Source: Lasiosphaeris hirsuta (lineage: Eukaryota > Ascomycota > Sordariomycetes > Sordariales > Lasiosphaeriaceae). From it: a stretch of DNA of 64,000 nucleotides. The position numbers and the translations under genes were made by a program. Under the pieces are notes generated by a model. The model searched no databases, was not told the DNA's origin, and saw only the letters and a list, made by a program, of their open reading frames with translations. Location: positions 5,146,001 to 5,210,000 of the forward strand of contig JAUKUA010000004.1 of the NCBI GenBank assembly GCA_030549175.1, written 5' to 3'. This document shows, piece by piece, positions 46,401-57,769 of this stretch. Positions within the stretch are counted from its first letter, which is position 1, and each line of letters starts with the position of its first letter.

Positions 46401-48874
46401 GTTATCGTTGTCGAACGTAGCGAGTTTAGGAAACATGTCGCCTCCCATATGGAACAGCCTGCCCCTTTTTGCCATTCCCCGGACAACTGAATCAGAGGGT
46501 GCTCTCTCGGCAACAAAACCAGGTGGACACGCCAAAGTTCTTGCCGCCCAAGTTATAGAGCTTCTGACATACTGGCAGTCCGGCGGCCTGCAGATGCAGC
46601 CCAATCGTGCAATAAAGTGGCTGAGCAAATCCAAAACCAACCCAATGCTTTTCTATCACAGAAACCTGCCGCAACTTGCGGAGCGTTTTGTGGGGGCCGA
46701 TCACATTCCAGTCGAAGAGATGAACAACTTCAAGAAAAACTGCACATAAGTGATGAGATTGATAGCGATGCAAGCGCTGAAGACGTTGTATACAGCTGAG
46801 TAGAAGCAGATAATAGCACGGGAAGAGAAAAGTCTTGAATGAATGGAGCCTTCGCTAGTGCTTGCCCGATTGTGATAGATACCTTGGTCACGGTAAGTAT
46901 AGCCGGCTCCTTGAGCTTGCCCCGGCCCATGTGGTTGCGTCATCTTGATTCAGGCCCTGTGGCTAATATGGATATCGTTAGAACGGTACGTCAAGTAAGA
47001 CAATGTAGGCATACTTTGAAAACATACAAACGCAAACATCTTCGGATTGTGTTTGGAAAATATCGGTGTACTGTATCAATTAGGGCATAGTCTCAAGTTC
47101 AAGCGCATCATCACTTGACTTCAGCCCTTTACCTATCGAAAAGTGCATTTCTTGTTCGCATCCAATTTGGAAAATTTGGGTTTCCGTGTGATTGGTACTT
47201 TAGAACTGGAAAGGGAGAGGTGGAAGATGGGCGAGTCGAAGATATCGTCGTAGGTGACCCTCAACGCGTCACCTGCCGGTAGCCAGAGCTGATAGGTATC
47301 CTGAAAATGAATTCCTGCGCGGTCATCATAGGATGGTATTATCCGAGTCTGGTTGCCATGGTGAAGACGGGAAGTCGGATTGGTCTGATTATATCAGAGT
47401 GTGGTGGTGCCTTTGAGTGGGTGGAGAGAACTTGGTGGTCTGACTTTGCGTTGTTGCAGGTATAAGTTGTAACTTCAAATTGTAAGGCAAGATGGGTGAG
47501 GCTCAAAGTCTGACAATCTCATCGGGATCAGGTGAAGCTGCCACCGTTATATATTATTCGATGCTGCAATGTCACAAATGTCAGAGGAATAATCGCTTTC
47601 ATGTCGAAAACTGGCTGTTTCTTTGTCCTCTAGCTGGAGCAGCCTCGAGTATCAGCGCTGTCGAGTACATGAGACAGGCCTTATTGTTCCTCGTCTATTG
47701 TTTATGTCTTGATGAGCGGGAAGTCGTTCGCCCACCAGCGTTTTCGGCGACGCGCATTGTCAGGGAGGTAACCGCCCAAGGGCAAGATTCCACCACGCCG
47801 TCACATGCCCGGATAATCGTGAATTGCGCCAAGTCCATCTCATCCATCCACTTGTTTTGCTGTGTGGCCGATTAGGTAAAAAATGTCGAGTTCCTCAAAA
47901 TCTTGAAGATGGCTGGTGAGGGCTGGGTGGTGCCTAACATGTTGTTGGGGTGCTGTGGATTCCAGGGCCACTTTCGGCATTGTTGCCTCCTGGTGCCTGG
48001 GGCTCAGGTGGATTCGCACCAAAAGTCTTGTTCAGGGGCCGTGGTTGCCTGCTCGACACGGACACGCTTGCCCAATTGATCCAAAACATCCCAAATATTT
48101 GAACAGTGACATGTCGTGCATTTGCCTGAGTGTGCTCTCTTCATTTCACGATCATTCTCGCCGTCTTCCATCACATGCCTACTATTCCGGTCACGTGCCT
48201 TCAACTTGAACCACCCTTGTCTTTTTGTCAGCACTTCAAAGTGCAGACGATAGGGAACCTTCCGCATTGCTAAACCTAATTCACCCCTTGGAGAAACCCA
48301 TTTACCGCGAGAAGAAATCCATTGCCGTTGGAAGAAGCCCATTTACCATTGGAGGAAACCTAGTTATCGCTAGAAGAAACCTATTTACCCTCTGCATCAT
48401 CAAGCCATGCCTATCTAGCAGTATAATATACCTCTTCACGTCGATGAAACGCATTTCCAGATGCTCGGCACACCTTTTCACATGCCCAAAAGGTGTTTTC
48501 AAGGGCCCAAAAGCCTTTTCTGACGAGGAAACAGGCATTGTGCTGCATATGTGACCTATCGTGAAATTCGTCTCCTCCCTCACAGTTTCAATAAGCTTCG
48601 GCCAATCATTGTGCGGCTCTTTCCTCACATTAATACCTGCCTATGAGCCTCCTTCCTCGAACCAAAACTCGTTTCGCGGGCCGCCCGCACGCCCCACGCG
48701 CCCTACGTACCCCACGCGCCCCCACCACGGAACTCACCCACACCTCTTCCACCCTCCTCACCCACACCTCTTCCACCTTCCTCACCCCACCTGTGCACGA
48801 GCCACCTCACGTGATATCGGGCGCAGTTCGCGTCAACACCATTAACGCGACGCGACGCGACGCGACGTGACACG
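46401..48874. other. Long spacer upstream of PARP
   Basis: Mostly without recognisable genes. A 127-codon plus-strand frame at 47492-47875 has no domain. CT-rich tandem units (CTCACCCACACCTCTTCCAC) lie at about 48732-48785, and GCGAC repeats stand directly before the PARP start. Confidence 0.4.
48288..48390. repeat. Five imperfect tandem 21-bp units
   Basis: Units begin near 48288, 48309, 48329, 48350 and 48371 and share the pattern (T)GGAGAAACCCATTTACC with point changes. It lies about 500 bp upstream of PARP. Confidence 0.75.
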
Positions 48875-51048
48875 ATGCCTCCAAAGAAGGCGACGACGAC
48901 GGGCACTGGTGCCCTGGCCAACTGCACCATCGTCTTCAGTGGCCAGTTTACTGGCTTCACACAGGCCACTCTGAAGAAGCAGGCCGAAGGACTGGGCGCA
49001 AAGGTTACGGCCACGGTGACCAGCGCCACAACCCACCTCGTCGCCACCAAGAGCGACTTCCTCACCACGTCAAGCAAAGTTTCCAAGGCTGGGGACCTGG
49101 GAATCCCCATCGTGGCCCTGCCATGGCTCACTAGTTCTGACACCAACAAGGCTAGGGAGCCAGAGGCCAAGTACGCCTTTGCCTCGACCGGAGACGACGA
49201 GGACGAGCAGGATGACGAGGATGGCGCCCAGAAGGGCACATCGCACAAGAGAAGCCGCACCGAGATGGAAGGTGCAGCGACGGAAGACGGCCCCGCGATG
49301 ATGAAAGGTTCGGTCCGAGCAATGCCAAAGCCTAAGATTCACGTCCCGCTCGACGAGCACTGCCCCTTCGCCAACTGCTCTGTCCTCATCGGCCACGGGG
49401 GCATGGTCTACGATGCCGCTCTGAACCAGACCAATGCCAGCCACAACAATAACAAGTTCTACCGGATCCAAGCGAGTACCCTCCAATCGTCTATGCCTCT
49501 GCGCCACAGACTAACAAGATCCCAGCTTCTCACCGAGGGCGACGGAGCCTACAGAGTTTGGACCCGCTGGGGCCGTGTTGGAGAGCAAGGCCAGACTGGT
49601 AAGGACACCACGGCCCTCCCCCTCGAAGCCGCCATCCGTCTGTTCGACAAGAAGTTCAGAGATAAGACGGGACTTTCTTGGATAACCGTAACGAGGATCC
49701 CAAGCCCGGCAAGTACGTCTTTGTCGAGCGCAACTATACCGTCGACTCAGACGACTCAGACCCGGAGACCGAGGACACCAAGGACACGACAAAGGCGGCC
49801 GACTGGGAGCCGCCCAAGTCGGCCCTCGCCCCACCCGTGCAGGATCTGATGGCGCTCATCTTCAACGCGCAGTTCTTCAGCGCGGCCATGTCGGACCTCA
49901 ACTACGACGCCAACAAGCTGCCACTGGGCAAGCTGAGCAAGGGTGTCATCACACGCGGCTTCCAGGCGCTCAAGGACTTGTCGGACCTGCTCAACGACCA
50001 CTCGCTGGCGCAGACGACGTACGCCAAGGCCTTTCCGGCGGCCGTCGAGGACCTCTCCAACGCCTTTTACTCGTTGATCCCGCACGCCTTCGGCCGCAGC
50101 CGGCCGCCCATCATCCATACCCAGCTCATGGTCAAGAAAGAGATAGAGCTTCTGGAAAGCCTGAGCGACATGAAGGACGCCGCCCTCATCATGCGGCTCG
50201 AGAACGGCAGCGCCAAGGACGCTGTGCACCCCATGGACCGCCAGTTCGCCGCCCTGAACCTCGGCGAGATGACCCCGCTGGACCCGGCCTCGGCCGAGTT
50301 CCACCACCTGCAGGACTACCTGGTAAAGACCCACGGCGCCACGCACTCCAACGTTAAGTACGCAGTCGAGGCCATCTTCCGCGTCGAGCGCCAAGGGGAG
50401 CGGGAGAGTTTCGCGTTCCGGTTCCCGGGACCCGCGCAAGACCGGCGGCTGCTGTGGCACGGGTCGCGCACGACCAACTTCGGCGGCATCCTGTCGCAGG
50501 GCCTACGCATCGCCCCGCCCGAAGCTCCGGTCAACGGCTACATGTTCGGCAAGGGCGTGTACCTGGCCGACATGTCGTCCAAGTCGGCCAACTACTGCAT
50601 GGCCGGGGCCTCTGGCGGTACGGGGTTGCTCCTGCTGTGCGAGGCCGAGCTGGGCCGGCCTATGCACGAGCTTACCCGCGCGTCGTACAGCGCCGCCGAG
50701 GATGCCAAGAAGGGCGGTATGCTGGCTACCTGGGGCCAGGGCACCACCGGCCCGCAGCGTTGGAAGGACGCCGAGTGCGTGCATCCCGACCTCGAGGGGG
50801 TCACCATGGTAAGAAAAGCACCTTTTTGGAGCGAAAGTAGGCCTATTTCAACCCCCAAAACGCCTATTTGCCTCGCAAAAACCCCTTTTTTTGCTCCTCA
50901 AAAGGCATTTGCTAACTCAAAATAGCCCGATACTACTGTCGCGCCGGGCCCCACGGGCGTCGCCGGAGCCTCGTTGTTCTACAACGAGTACATCTGCTAC
51001 GACACGGCGCAGTTACGGCTCCGGTACCTGTTCCGTGTCAAGATGTGA
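48875..51048 (+). CDS. Poly(ADP-ribose) polymerase (BRCT-WGR-PARP), apparent frameshift
   Basis: Exons 48875-49471, 49526-50808 and 50926-51048. It adds ADP-ribose from NAD+ to proteins in the nucleus in response to DNA damage. BRCT lies at the N terminus (LANCTIVFSGQFTGFTQATLKKQAEGLGAKV). WGR spans the first intron (NKFYRIQ-LLTEGDGAYRVWTRWGRVGEQGQ). The helical regulatory domain follows, then the catalytic domain with the H-Y-E triad: LLWHGSR, GKGVYLADMSSKSANY and NEYICYD. Intron 1 is GC-AG (GCGAGT...CCCAG, 54 nt, with an ACTAAC branch point). At 49679-49683 the WGR frame (...KTGLSW) and the following frame (DNRNEDPKPGKY) are offset by one base, as if one G were missing from TTGG(G)AT. This is either a genuine mutation or a sequence error. 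Confidence 0.9.
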
Positions 51049-53971
51049 GGGGAGGCCTTTGGGCGGGTAGAAAAGGCCCATTTGGGGCCAGGAGAGGGCT
51101 TTTGGGAAGAGTTTTGGGGGGGGGGGTTTAATGGGAGGAAAAAGGTGTTTTTGGGAGGATTTGGGAGGATTTGGGAGGATAATTGTGTTTTCATTTTCAT
51201 TGCGTCGATTCCTTTTTTGCTCTAAAAAAGAGCTAGATATGAATGAAATGCCGCGTTGAGTTTTCAAAATACGGGTTTTCTGTGACTTCAATGGCCTTGC
51301 ATGAGCAGTGAAACCCCCTTTGGCATACAAAACACACAATTCTCCTTCCTTCCTACAACCAAGGTGGGATTGTTACCTTGTACGTCGGTGTTTTAAGAAA
51401 GGCCGAGCTAGGATGGTGACCAAAGGCCTCGTGGAGAGGAAGTAGGGGTGGCGTGATTGCCAGGGATGCCATCCGGGAACACTACGCGTTCCCACCTTGG
51501 CTCCCCACACCTGGGAGGTATGGGATGCGGCACAAAGCCCTGTTTGATGGGCGAATTCGGGCTATATATCTCGAAATCGGTTTCGGCGTCGGACCCCTCC
51601 CCGTTACAAGTTGGCGTTAGAGTTATAGGGGGCACGGCTGGGCATAGGCATGGGTGGCGGCTGGAGCGGTTCGGCCGCTGCTGTTAGTGCTGGGTGGTCG
51701 ACTTTATCTCACCGCCGTATGCGGGATATCCACTCGTTGGAGGAAACCCCACCTCAAAGACTGGCCTGGCGCCGGCGGTGCGCGAGAAGATGCTTGGAGG
51801 TTGGGGCATCACAAAATAGCCCACCGTCCATACCAAGCCCGCCCCACCGCCCGCTCGCGATACGGCGCCTCAACATCGGGTAGGTCCCCAGGTAAAACGA
51901 GCGCCCCAAGATATCCGTCAACATAGAAGATAAAAAATTGCGGGGAAGACTGCGGAGCCGAAGAAAAAAAAAACAACTTGAAAAACAACCTGAAAACAGC
52001 GCCAGAAGGAAACCCAAAAACAGCGCCGGAAAGAAAAAAAAAACAGCAGCGCTGGAAAGAAAAGAAACGGCTTGACAAGGAGGAACGATGTGAGGAAGAC
52101 AACCGGCTCGAAGAAGAAAACGAAAGCTTCTCCCCCGTAATGCCCTTGAGCTCCTCCACAGGCAAAAGGCACCCAGCGCGGAATGATCCCATCTACAGTG
52201 CCCGACCTGGGCCTGGGATTGGGTTGCTTTGCCGAAGCCTACTCCCCACCCGTAGAGCCCAAGGCGTCCATCTCAACATTCAAGATGTCGAGGAGTGACA
52301 GCAGGCCGTCGTAGTCCACATGACCGAGAAGGTTGCCGACTCTCCCAAGGGGAACGGCGAACCATTCGGCGTCAGAGACACCCCCAGGGGTTTCAACGCC
52401 AAGCTTGACCAAGTTCCCGCCCATGTGACAGACGAGCTTCCCGAGTATGAGCTCAATGAGGCCGGCTCTGTTGATAATCTCGAGTGATGGATGATAGAGA
52501 CGCTCGCCCAACGAGCGTATCTCTGGTGACGTTTTGTAGGGGGGAGGGCCAGAACTGGCGAGAGATCCCCGATCCCCTTTGACTCCGTTGATGACCACTT
52601 CTTGCTCAACATCAGTCGGCACAACTTGCACTCGACATAAACGACGTAAGAAGCCAAAAGAAGAAAAGCCCCTCAGTCTCAATGAAGTGGCATATCGGTA
52701 TTTCCAGGAGCGCCAATCCAAGTATCCTGAACTGTAGGCTGCACTTGAGAATCACAACCCAGAGAAGCATACAGACATCAAAGAGTCTGCCACCAAGCTC
52801 CACAAGGATCTTGCTGGAGCAGTTTGCCGGCACCGCTACTGCCACGCCGCATGCGGGATGTCTTTCAAAACTAGGGGGCGTGCCGGCCTAAGGCTCGATC
52901 CGCGGGCGACGCACCTGTTCCAATCTCCTTTGCCAGCGAATTTTGCGGCCAAGTGGCTTAGCAAGGGAACCGCGGAAAAGCCGACCGTTGTGCGCTACAG
53001 TTTATATTGGAAGAAGAAGATATATTGATTGGAAGATTTAGAAGATTAGATTCAGATCAGAAGAAGAAGACGCTCTTGGGCCTGATCCATGATGTCAAGA
53101 ACCCTCACCCACCCGGGCAAGCCGTCCAAGACCAAAAAAGGTAAAAAGACTGGGTGAGGAAAAAGGTCCCTCGAGAGGATGCAGAGGAGCCTCTGGACCA
53201 ACCCGTCGATATTTAGAAGGGGATGCTGTCAGTTGGTCCTTGTTGTCTTGGATGAAGTCAAGTAGCCCGTCGGTAGCACCGGATCAGGCGATAGCTTCAA
53301 GAAGAAACGGCCTTTGGGACAGCCAAGCAGGCCTTATTGGGCGTGAAAGAGGTCTTATGGGAACTGCCGCGGTTGTATTCTTGGATGCCAGGGACGATGG
53401 GCATGTCGAGCTTATCGAGAGAATCTCAACATCAGACTGGGAGCTAGACTGGACTCCAGGCTCGGTGCCTTGCTCTGGTACATCACCGGGACCAATTAGG
53501 CAGTGTAAAGCCCGCGAGGGGTAGGTATCTCGGCGAGTCCTCAGCTAAACGCAGCCGGACTTAAGCGGACGGCACAATGGAGAGAAGAAGCATAACTCCG
53601 GCCCTGGTTTAATATGCAGAAAGCTGTGGTCAAAACTGTTCGTTAGTCGGGCATTGGCGGCAGCGCGGGAGCGTTGCAGAGGAGCTAATCAATTCTGGAC
53701 TAGCGGCGCCGACAGCCGACAGGGCGTCGCCGACGCCAAGCCATCCTTCCCGACAACGACCATGCCCAGCGCTGCTTGATGCAACGCCGATTGTGTTACA
53801 ATCGGGGGCTGCGAGAGATGTAGGTAATTCAGAACTGCGTATAAGTAGTACCATGACTCCTCTTCCATTTTCTACGTGCCTCAGCATTGCACATCGTCCA
53901 GATCACCTCGAGCTGCAACTTCATAAGCTGTCACCAACCACCAGATACAATAAACCCCCCCACCACTCAAA
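51049..53971. other. Long gene-poor spacer
   Basis: Immediately after PARP: G-rich DNA with tandem GGGAGGATTT units (about 51150-51180). At 51960-52080 an A-rich stretch repeats AACAGCGCC(A/G)GAA(A/G). At 52239-52721 a minus-strand frame of 160 codons lacks a recognised domain. Lower-complexity GAAGAAGA tracts lie at about 53010-53075. No gene is convincingly supported. Confidence 0.4.
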
Positions 53972-54775
53972 ATGTCCACCCCAAAGTACACCAACAAACT
54001 CCAGGGGAAGAACGTCCTCGTCCTGGGCGGCACCTCGGGCATCGGCTTCAGCGTAGCCGAAGCCGCCCTGGAATACGGCGCGACCATCACCGTCTCGGGC
54101 TCGCGCGAAGCCAAACTCGCCTCGGCGCTGACCCGCCTGCGCGCGACCCTGCCCGCCTCCTCCCCATCCGCCCTCGTCTCAGGAACAACCTGCGACCTCG
54201 CGGACCCGACTACCCTCGAGGCCAACCTCGACGCCCTCCTCCGCTTCGCCACCGCCGACGGCACGCGCCCCCTCGACCACATCGTCTTCACGGCAGGCGA
54301 CGCTATTGCCGTCACGCCCGTTTCGCAGGCCACCCCGGCCGCTGTGGCGGCGTCGCTGGCGGTGCGCTTCGTGGCGCCTGTGATTCTGGCCAAGCTGGTG
54401 CCGCGCTATGTGCGCCAGAGCTCCGAGAGCTCGCTAACCTTGACGGGCGGGGTGGCTTCGTACAAGCCGGCACAGAACTGGGCCATTATTGCCGGGGTGG
54501 GCGCGGGTGTGGAAGGGCTGACCAGGGGGTTGGCCGTGGACTTGGCACCGGTGAGGGTCAATGCCGTGGCACCCGGGGCTGTGCATACCGAGTTCTTTGA
54601 CCATTTTCTTGCCAAGGACCAGCTGGAGGGGTTCCTTGAGTTCCATGCGAAGGAGTCATTGACAAAGACTGTTGGCAAGCCGCAGGATTGTGCCGAGGCG
54701 TACTTGTATTGCATGAGAGATTACTTCATCACTGGAGGGCTGATTTCGACGAATGGCGGGAAGCTGTTGGCGTAG
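53972..54775 (+). CDS. Short-chain dehydrogenase/reductase lacking the YxxxK motif
   Basis: Single exon, 267 aa, ATG preceded by CAAA. The cofactor motif GGTSGIG is at 19-25, and the adenine-ring DL (TCDLAD) and FTAGD (cf. NNAG) are present. Where the classical Ser...Tyr-x3-Lys should stand, the protein reads LTGGVASYKPAQNWAIIAGVGAG, so Trp170 occupies the usual Tyr place and Ala174 the usual Lys place. The following EGLTRGLAVDLAPVRVNAVAPGAVHTEFF is a normal SDR dimerisation and PG region. The end is GGLISTNGGKLLA. It may be a non-catalytic or mechanistically different SDR; such atypical members occur near fungal biosynthetic genes. The downstream regulator is transcribed convergently. Confidence 0.9.
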   Translation: MSTPKYTNKLQGKNVLVLGGTSGIGFSVAEAALEYGATITVSGSREAKLASALTRLRATLPASSPSALVSGTTCDLADPTTLEANLDALLRFATADGTRPLDHIVFTAGDAIAVTPVSQATPAAVAASLAVRFVAPVILAKLVPRYVRQSSESSLTLTGGVASYKPAQNWAIIAGVGAGVEGLTRGLAVDLAPVRVNAVAPGAVHTEFFDHFLAKDQLEGFLEFHAKESLTKTVGKPQDCAEAYLYCMRDYFITGGLISTNGGKLLA

Positions 54776-54900
54776 AGAGTACGCGTAGAATAACGTCTTT
54801 GCTTGGTTGTAAAATCGTTCTGCTCCCTAGTTTGGAGGGCCGGTCCCCGGTCTTTGACGTTCCAAATTGTCCGCCAACAAGACCCTTTTGGCTGTTCAGT

Positions 54901-56864
54901 CTAATCCGGAATGCACAGCCCTTCAACCTCTTGCAACGTCGGCCAGTCGCCACAGCAGCTGAGAAGCCCCCTGCTCCCACACGCTTTGACCTCTCTCGCG
55001 CAATATTCATCCTGGTGTAAGTGGTACAAAAGCCCCACGCGGTACTTTTGGAACACACCGCCAAACACTTCGTGCAGTCGGTCGAACACTGAGATCATGA
55101 CTTCGAGATCGGACCGCAAGGCTGGGTTTTGTTGCTGCCGCTGACCTTCGACCGACGAAAGCAAGTACTCAACCGCGAGAACGCGGCTGCAGGTAAAAAT
55201 GGGCGCTGATATGTGAGGGTTCATGAGAAGGTCGGTTGACACACGGCAAGCTTCGCGGATCGCAAGGGCAGTATTGTGGGCCGCACCGACGCAATGTTGC
55301 CAACTGCCCAGACTCCCAGAATCTACGGCGCCGGAAGCCGCTTCGTCTGCTATCTCGACATATCCACTCTGCGGTTGGTGATGTAGAAGGACCGTGTTTA
55401 CATTCATCAAGACATTGAGCCAGACAACATACCTGAAGTCCTGATAGCGTGCAGCCGCGAGATCGGTGGCACACCGCGGGAGCATCAGTCTAGTCTGTGC
55501 CATGTGCTGCTCAAGCTCGTTTCGTTCAGATCGGCGAGCCGTATCATCTTCATTGTAATCGGGCGAGAACATGTGCCCAACAATACGGCCAAGCAGCAGG
55601 TAGGCGAGGATCAAGTAGTGGGATGGGTTGTGGGATTTCCGCCGCGCTTGGCACCGCAAGGCCGCAATGAGTTTTTGGAGATCATGAGAGAAGAAAACGG
55701 TTTCCGATTTTTCAGGAGGCTGGAGGGAACTGTCAGCGCAGTGCTACTGGCGAGAGAACGAGGTGCAACATACCGTCTCGGAGCGCTGGAACGCCTCCTC
55801 GGCCATGGGGAGAAACAGCCTGAGACAGCGGTCATCGATGGCATGAGGAAGCCCTACCGGGAAACAGATACCTCTGTCAAGTATGAACAAAGCCCAGACA
55901 ACCCGCCGCCGCTGTTCCGCCTGGCGCCAATCATCCGTCGGCGGCAGGGTCACGCCAGACACGACAACCCGAGTCGGCGAGTCATTCTGGTGAATGCCAA
56001 TGATGGTAGCTTGCCTCGCAGCCTTGGCTACGACAAGCACGGCGGTCGAGTGTTCGCCGTGTGTGACAGCTTGGAGGGCGAGACAGGCGGCAGCCTGCAG
56101 AGTCTCCAGTGCAAAATCTGGCTTGTGGCTTGTCTGCTCATAGAGGTTCTTCGCTTCATCATACCATCGCTCCCGGCTCGCTCTGATCTCGGGGTCGGGA
56201 TGCGCATAGGCGGCACTGGCAATAACGGAAAGTAGCAAAAGGCAATTGCTGCCTTGGGCTCCGTGTGTGGACACGGAGTGTAGGAGACTCTGTCGGTGAA
56301 GAATGGGGAGAAAACAGTGAATCCGGTCAAAGAACAACTCGACCAGCTCAACCAGTTTGGCCTGGGGAGGAAAGTGATTCGGGTTGGTGGTGATTGGGTT
56401 ATCGGGAGTGGGAGTGGAAGCTCGTGTAGGGGGGTTCCATGGGTCGGCGCCCACTTCTTGGGGGAACTGGGGCAGGATGAAGCTGTCGAAGAGAGCAGCA
56501 TGGTCAAAAGTCTCAGGGGCGAAGGTCGGTGATGCAATCGAATTTGCGGGTATTATAGACCACGTGGGCAATGGAGAGGAATGGAATGGGATGGGAGGGT
56601 GAGGGGTGTTCCAATCCAGGAAGACACCGTGGGGTCCGGGGCTCGGGCCGAGACTGGAGGCCGAGCCGGTGTAGGTGCAAAGGACGTTCCTCTTGCGGCA
56701 CGGGGAGCAGGCAGGTTGCTCGCCCTACACAAGCACCGAGGATGAAGTCAGCGACAATGCGGAGGTTGGTTACTGGGAAGAGTATAGCATAAACATACAT
56801 CGCATTTCTTCTTCCTGGCGCGGCAAGCAGTGCAGATCACCTTGTTTCGTGCCGAATTTGCCAT
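54901..56864 (-). CDS. Zn(II)2Cys6 transcription factor with Fungal_trans domain
   Basis: Exons 56864-56799, 56724-55774 and 55719-54901, giving 611 aa. The start ATG at 56864 gives MANSARNKVICTACRARKKKCD, and splicing adds GEQPACSPCRKRNVLC, a perfect C-x2-C-x6-C-x6-C-x2-C-x6-C cluster (Cys 11, 14, 21, 28, 31, 38). The middle-homology (PF04082) domain begins at AKLVELVELFFDRIHCFLPILHRQSLLHS and includes AARQATIIGIHQND and RRRVVWALFILDRGICFPVGLPHAIDD. An intron within the cluster, just after KKKCD, is common in fungi. DNA-binding regulator in the nucleus; targets unknown, although the SDR and membrane protein beside it are candidates. Confidence 0.92.
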
Positions 56865-57769
56865 CGGGATTAGAGCAGAGACACTGCTCGGTGACAAGTT
56901 CTTGGCGAGAAGGGAGGTGCGGTTCGCTAGTGGAAGCCGTGGCGCGGTCAGTGTAGGTAGAGTTGGCGGGGTTGCTTGGGCGCTGAACAGCCAGCATTTC
57001 TCTTGATTAGGGCCTCGAATTTTCCACGGGGCTCATTTCGGAGCAAACGGATCGATCCGTCAGCACGCTTTCTGGCACGGTATATGGGCTGTCTGTTTTC
57101 ATGACCGTTTGAAGACTTGAAGGGTGCCTTGCAGAGGTTGTGCAGCGTCAATGGATTGAGCATCCACCAAGAGAAGGCAGGCAAATCGTGAATGGAGTAT
57201 GGTTGTTGTTGTAGGACTAGGTTGGTTGGCATTTGCCAACTTAGCCGGCCACGGAAAGGAAGAGTCCTTGCCCGAATGAAGAAGCCGCACGCTGCATGCA
57301 TTTCTTATTGGCACGAGAGCTGTGGCGGACAAAAGTTCACCTCGAAAATGTATTCGACACGGGAGAAAGAGGAAGGTATTGGTCAGCACATTGAAGAAGG
57401 ACAGGAGACGGGATTCCGCCAAGCCGACCGTCAAGCTGACTCCCAGCGCTCTTGCCGCTTTGGAGATGGGCTGGAGGGATGGGACGTCCCCACGTGACCC
57501 CGCGCGGGAAGCGGTTGGAGCCTTGCCCACGAGTGCCCCACCTGCCGCTCAGCAGATCACGAACCTCGGGGATCAGCGGCTCGACGGCGGCCAAACAAAA
57601 ACAGAGCGCCTGACATCACGAGCTTCATCTTTGCGACCGCAGGTCGTCTTTCGACCTAGCATTTAACCTGTCAACGTCAGCTCATAGACGAAAATTACTA
57701 TCGCCCTGGAACGTCAACAAACACCATACTATCGACGGCAGAAGAAAAAAAAAAAAAGCACCAAAAATA
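56865..57769. promoter_or_regulatory. Divergent region between regulator and membrane protein
   Basis: About 900 bp separating two divergent genes, with an A-rich tract (about 57746-57757) just before the membrane-protein start. No extra gene supported. Confidence 0.4.

Noticed and set aside
52239..52721. 160-codon minus-strand frame in the PARP-SDR spacer
   Set aside because: No family features, no start context and no splice partners. Kept only as a note in the spacer entry.
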